In this document: piece after piece, positions 5,082 through 5,632 of the stretch
Layout: the number at the start of each line of letters is the position of its first letter
Numbering within the stretch: the first letter of the stretch is position 1
The notes under the pieces: generated by a model
The model's database searches: none
What the model saw: the letters and a program-made list of their open reading frames with translations, nothing else
Told to the model about the DNA's origin: nothing
Source of the DNA: an uncultured Clostridia bacterium
Lineage (GTDB): Bacteria; Bacillota; Clostridia; UBA1381
NCBI GenBank assembly: GCA_934454745.1
Contig: CAKSGP010000110.1
Location: 1 to 5,632, forward strand
Length of the DNA stretch: 5,632 nt
Direction: 5' to 3'
Position numbers and translations under genes: made by a program

Positions 5082-5520
5082 GGCTGTTTCCTCCTGACTT
5101 ATCATTTAACAGGTCAATTATCTTAGTCAGAATCTTCTGCACACCCGAAGGCAGTATGCCCATCAGTCCTGCCGTCTCACAAATGGAAATCAACTCCGAA
5201 GCGCAGAATGCTATAATTACAGCGTCCCGAAGATAATCCACATTGAGCAGCTTGTCCGCATAATTGGCACACACAACGATTAACAGTGTGCCAAACTTTT
5301 TTACTATGCCCTGCCAGCAGGCACGGGACGACAGCGCCCCGTTTTCCGATTTATCGGATTTGTGCCACCACATGGCGTTTGCCAGCCCCAGTATAAAATC
5401 CGCTGCCATAAAGATAAGCAGCGTAATAATGGCATTATCCCAGCCGCCCAGGGCTGCCGAAACAGCCCCGCCGATTGCGCCGATAATGGCGCATACATAT
5501 GTTTTTATGTTCATTGACAT
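5071..5520 (-). CDS. Phage holin (TcdE/Cph1-type, phage_holin_4 family)
   Basis: A 149-aa membrane protein that makes holes in the cytoplasmic membrane at the end of the lytic cycle so that the endolysin reaches the wall. Hydrophobic segments lie near residues 7-24, 30-47, 75-87 and 90-107. The middle carries the family's typical positive hairpin (WWHKSDKSENGALSSR, 51-66) followed by WQGIVKKFGTLLIVV (69-83). The ATG at 5520 is chosen because AGGAGG (5528-5533, minus strand) is seven bases upstream. A TTG two codons earlier is less likely, and another ATG two codons inside (5514) leaves room for the dual-start control known in some holins. It lies directly before the amidase, the standard lysis gene order. 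Confidence 0.92.
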   Translation of the reverse strand: MSMNIKTYVCAIIGAIGGAVSAALGGWDNAIITLLIFMAADFILGLANAMWWHKSDKSENGALSSRACWQGIVKKFGTLLIVVCANYADKLLNVDYLRDAVIIAFCASELISICETAGLMGILPSGVQKILTKIIDLLNDKSGGNSHEN

Positions 5521-5522
5521 TT

Positions 5523-5632
5523 TCAATCCTCCTCTTTCCTAACCACAGGAATATCGAACTTTTTCAATTTCTCTTCCAGCTCGTTAATCTCGTCCCTGAC
5601 CGCCTGCCTCTTGGCGTTCAATTCGGTAATGT
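5523..5632 (-). CDS. C-terminal part of a small coiled-coil phage protein
   Basis: The last 35 residues of a protein whose start lies beyond the window. The visible part is highly charged with heptad-spaced Leu/Ile (ELNAKRQAVRDEINELEEKL), followed by KKFDIPVVRKEED and TGA at 5523-5525. This predicts a coiled coil. Its stop is two bases before the holin ATG and its last codons contain the holin RBS, so it is in the same operon. A short coiled-coil peptide before a holin is common in phages of Firmicutes (compare XhlA-like or tail-end peptides), but this fragment is too short to name. Confidence 0.7.
   Translation of the reverse strand, partial: ITELNAKRQAVRDEINELEEKLKKFDIPVVRKEED

Noticed and set aside
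5082..5105. Upstream ATG at 5105 as the start of the amidase
   Set aside because: The AGGAGG for the gene lies inside this extension, so the ATG at 5081 is the likely start.
5521..5526. TTG at 5526 as the start of the holin
   Set aside because: It lies only one base from the AGGAGG, too close for initiation, while the ATG at 5520 has normal spacing.
5264..5542. Plus-strand open frame opposite the holin
   Set aside because: It is the reverse of a clear holin gene, with no RBS and no protein features.

Overview
The window looks like the end of a prophage or prophage-like element in a low-GC Firmicute, probably a gut or rumen Clostridium-type organism. The reasons are AT-rich intergenic DNA, strong AGGAGG ribosome binding sites, a clostridial-type holin/amidase lysis pair, and proteins resembling clostridial Cas12f. 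The left edge is a tRNA-Lys(UUU) gene lacking only its first five bases. tRNA 3' ends are common phage integration sites. The right edge is a lysis module on the minus strand: a coiled-coil peptide, a holin and an amidase. About 4.3 kb of plus-strand accessory genes lie between them, where prophages often carry cargo genes. No integrase, second att copy or structural phage gene is visible, so the prophage reading is an inference.

Layout: tRNA-Lys and its terminator (1-122). A 321-aa AcrVA2-family anti-CRISPR-like protein (253-1218). A consensus promoter flanked by an inverted repeat (1266-1328), driving a small, very acidic protein (1393-1659) and then a 467-aa Cas12f-like protein (1715-3118), with a GAAA-capped hairpin between the two. 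Downstream comes a 125-nt segment folding like a Cas12f tracrRNA (3141-3265), which runs directly into two CRISPR-type repeats with one spacer (3266-3364). A helix-turn-helix protein (3432-3770) and an unrecognised 194-aa protein (3839-4423) follow. A bidirectional terminator (4431-4470) separates these from the convergent lysis genes.

The most interesting part is the Cas12f-like locus. The protein keeps the RuvC-II Glu, the four zinc-finger Cys and the RuvC-III Asp, but the RuvC-I catalytic Asp is Lys (K261). DNA cleavage is therefore expected to be lost while guide RNA and DNA binding could remain. There are no adaptation genes in the window, the array has only two repeats, and the tracr-like RNA is contiguous with the first repeat, so the transcript could act as a natural single-guide RNA. 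Together these suggest an RNA-guided binder or repressor carried by a mobile element rather than a cutting immune system. An AcrVA2-like gene sits next to it, and AcrVA2 is known for acting against type V Cas12a. This makes the island look like a type V counter-defence or regulatory module. The targets of the two guides cannot be determined from this window.
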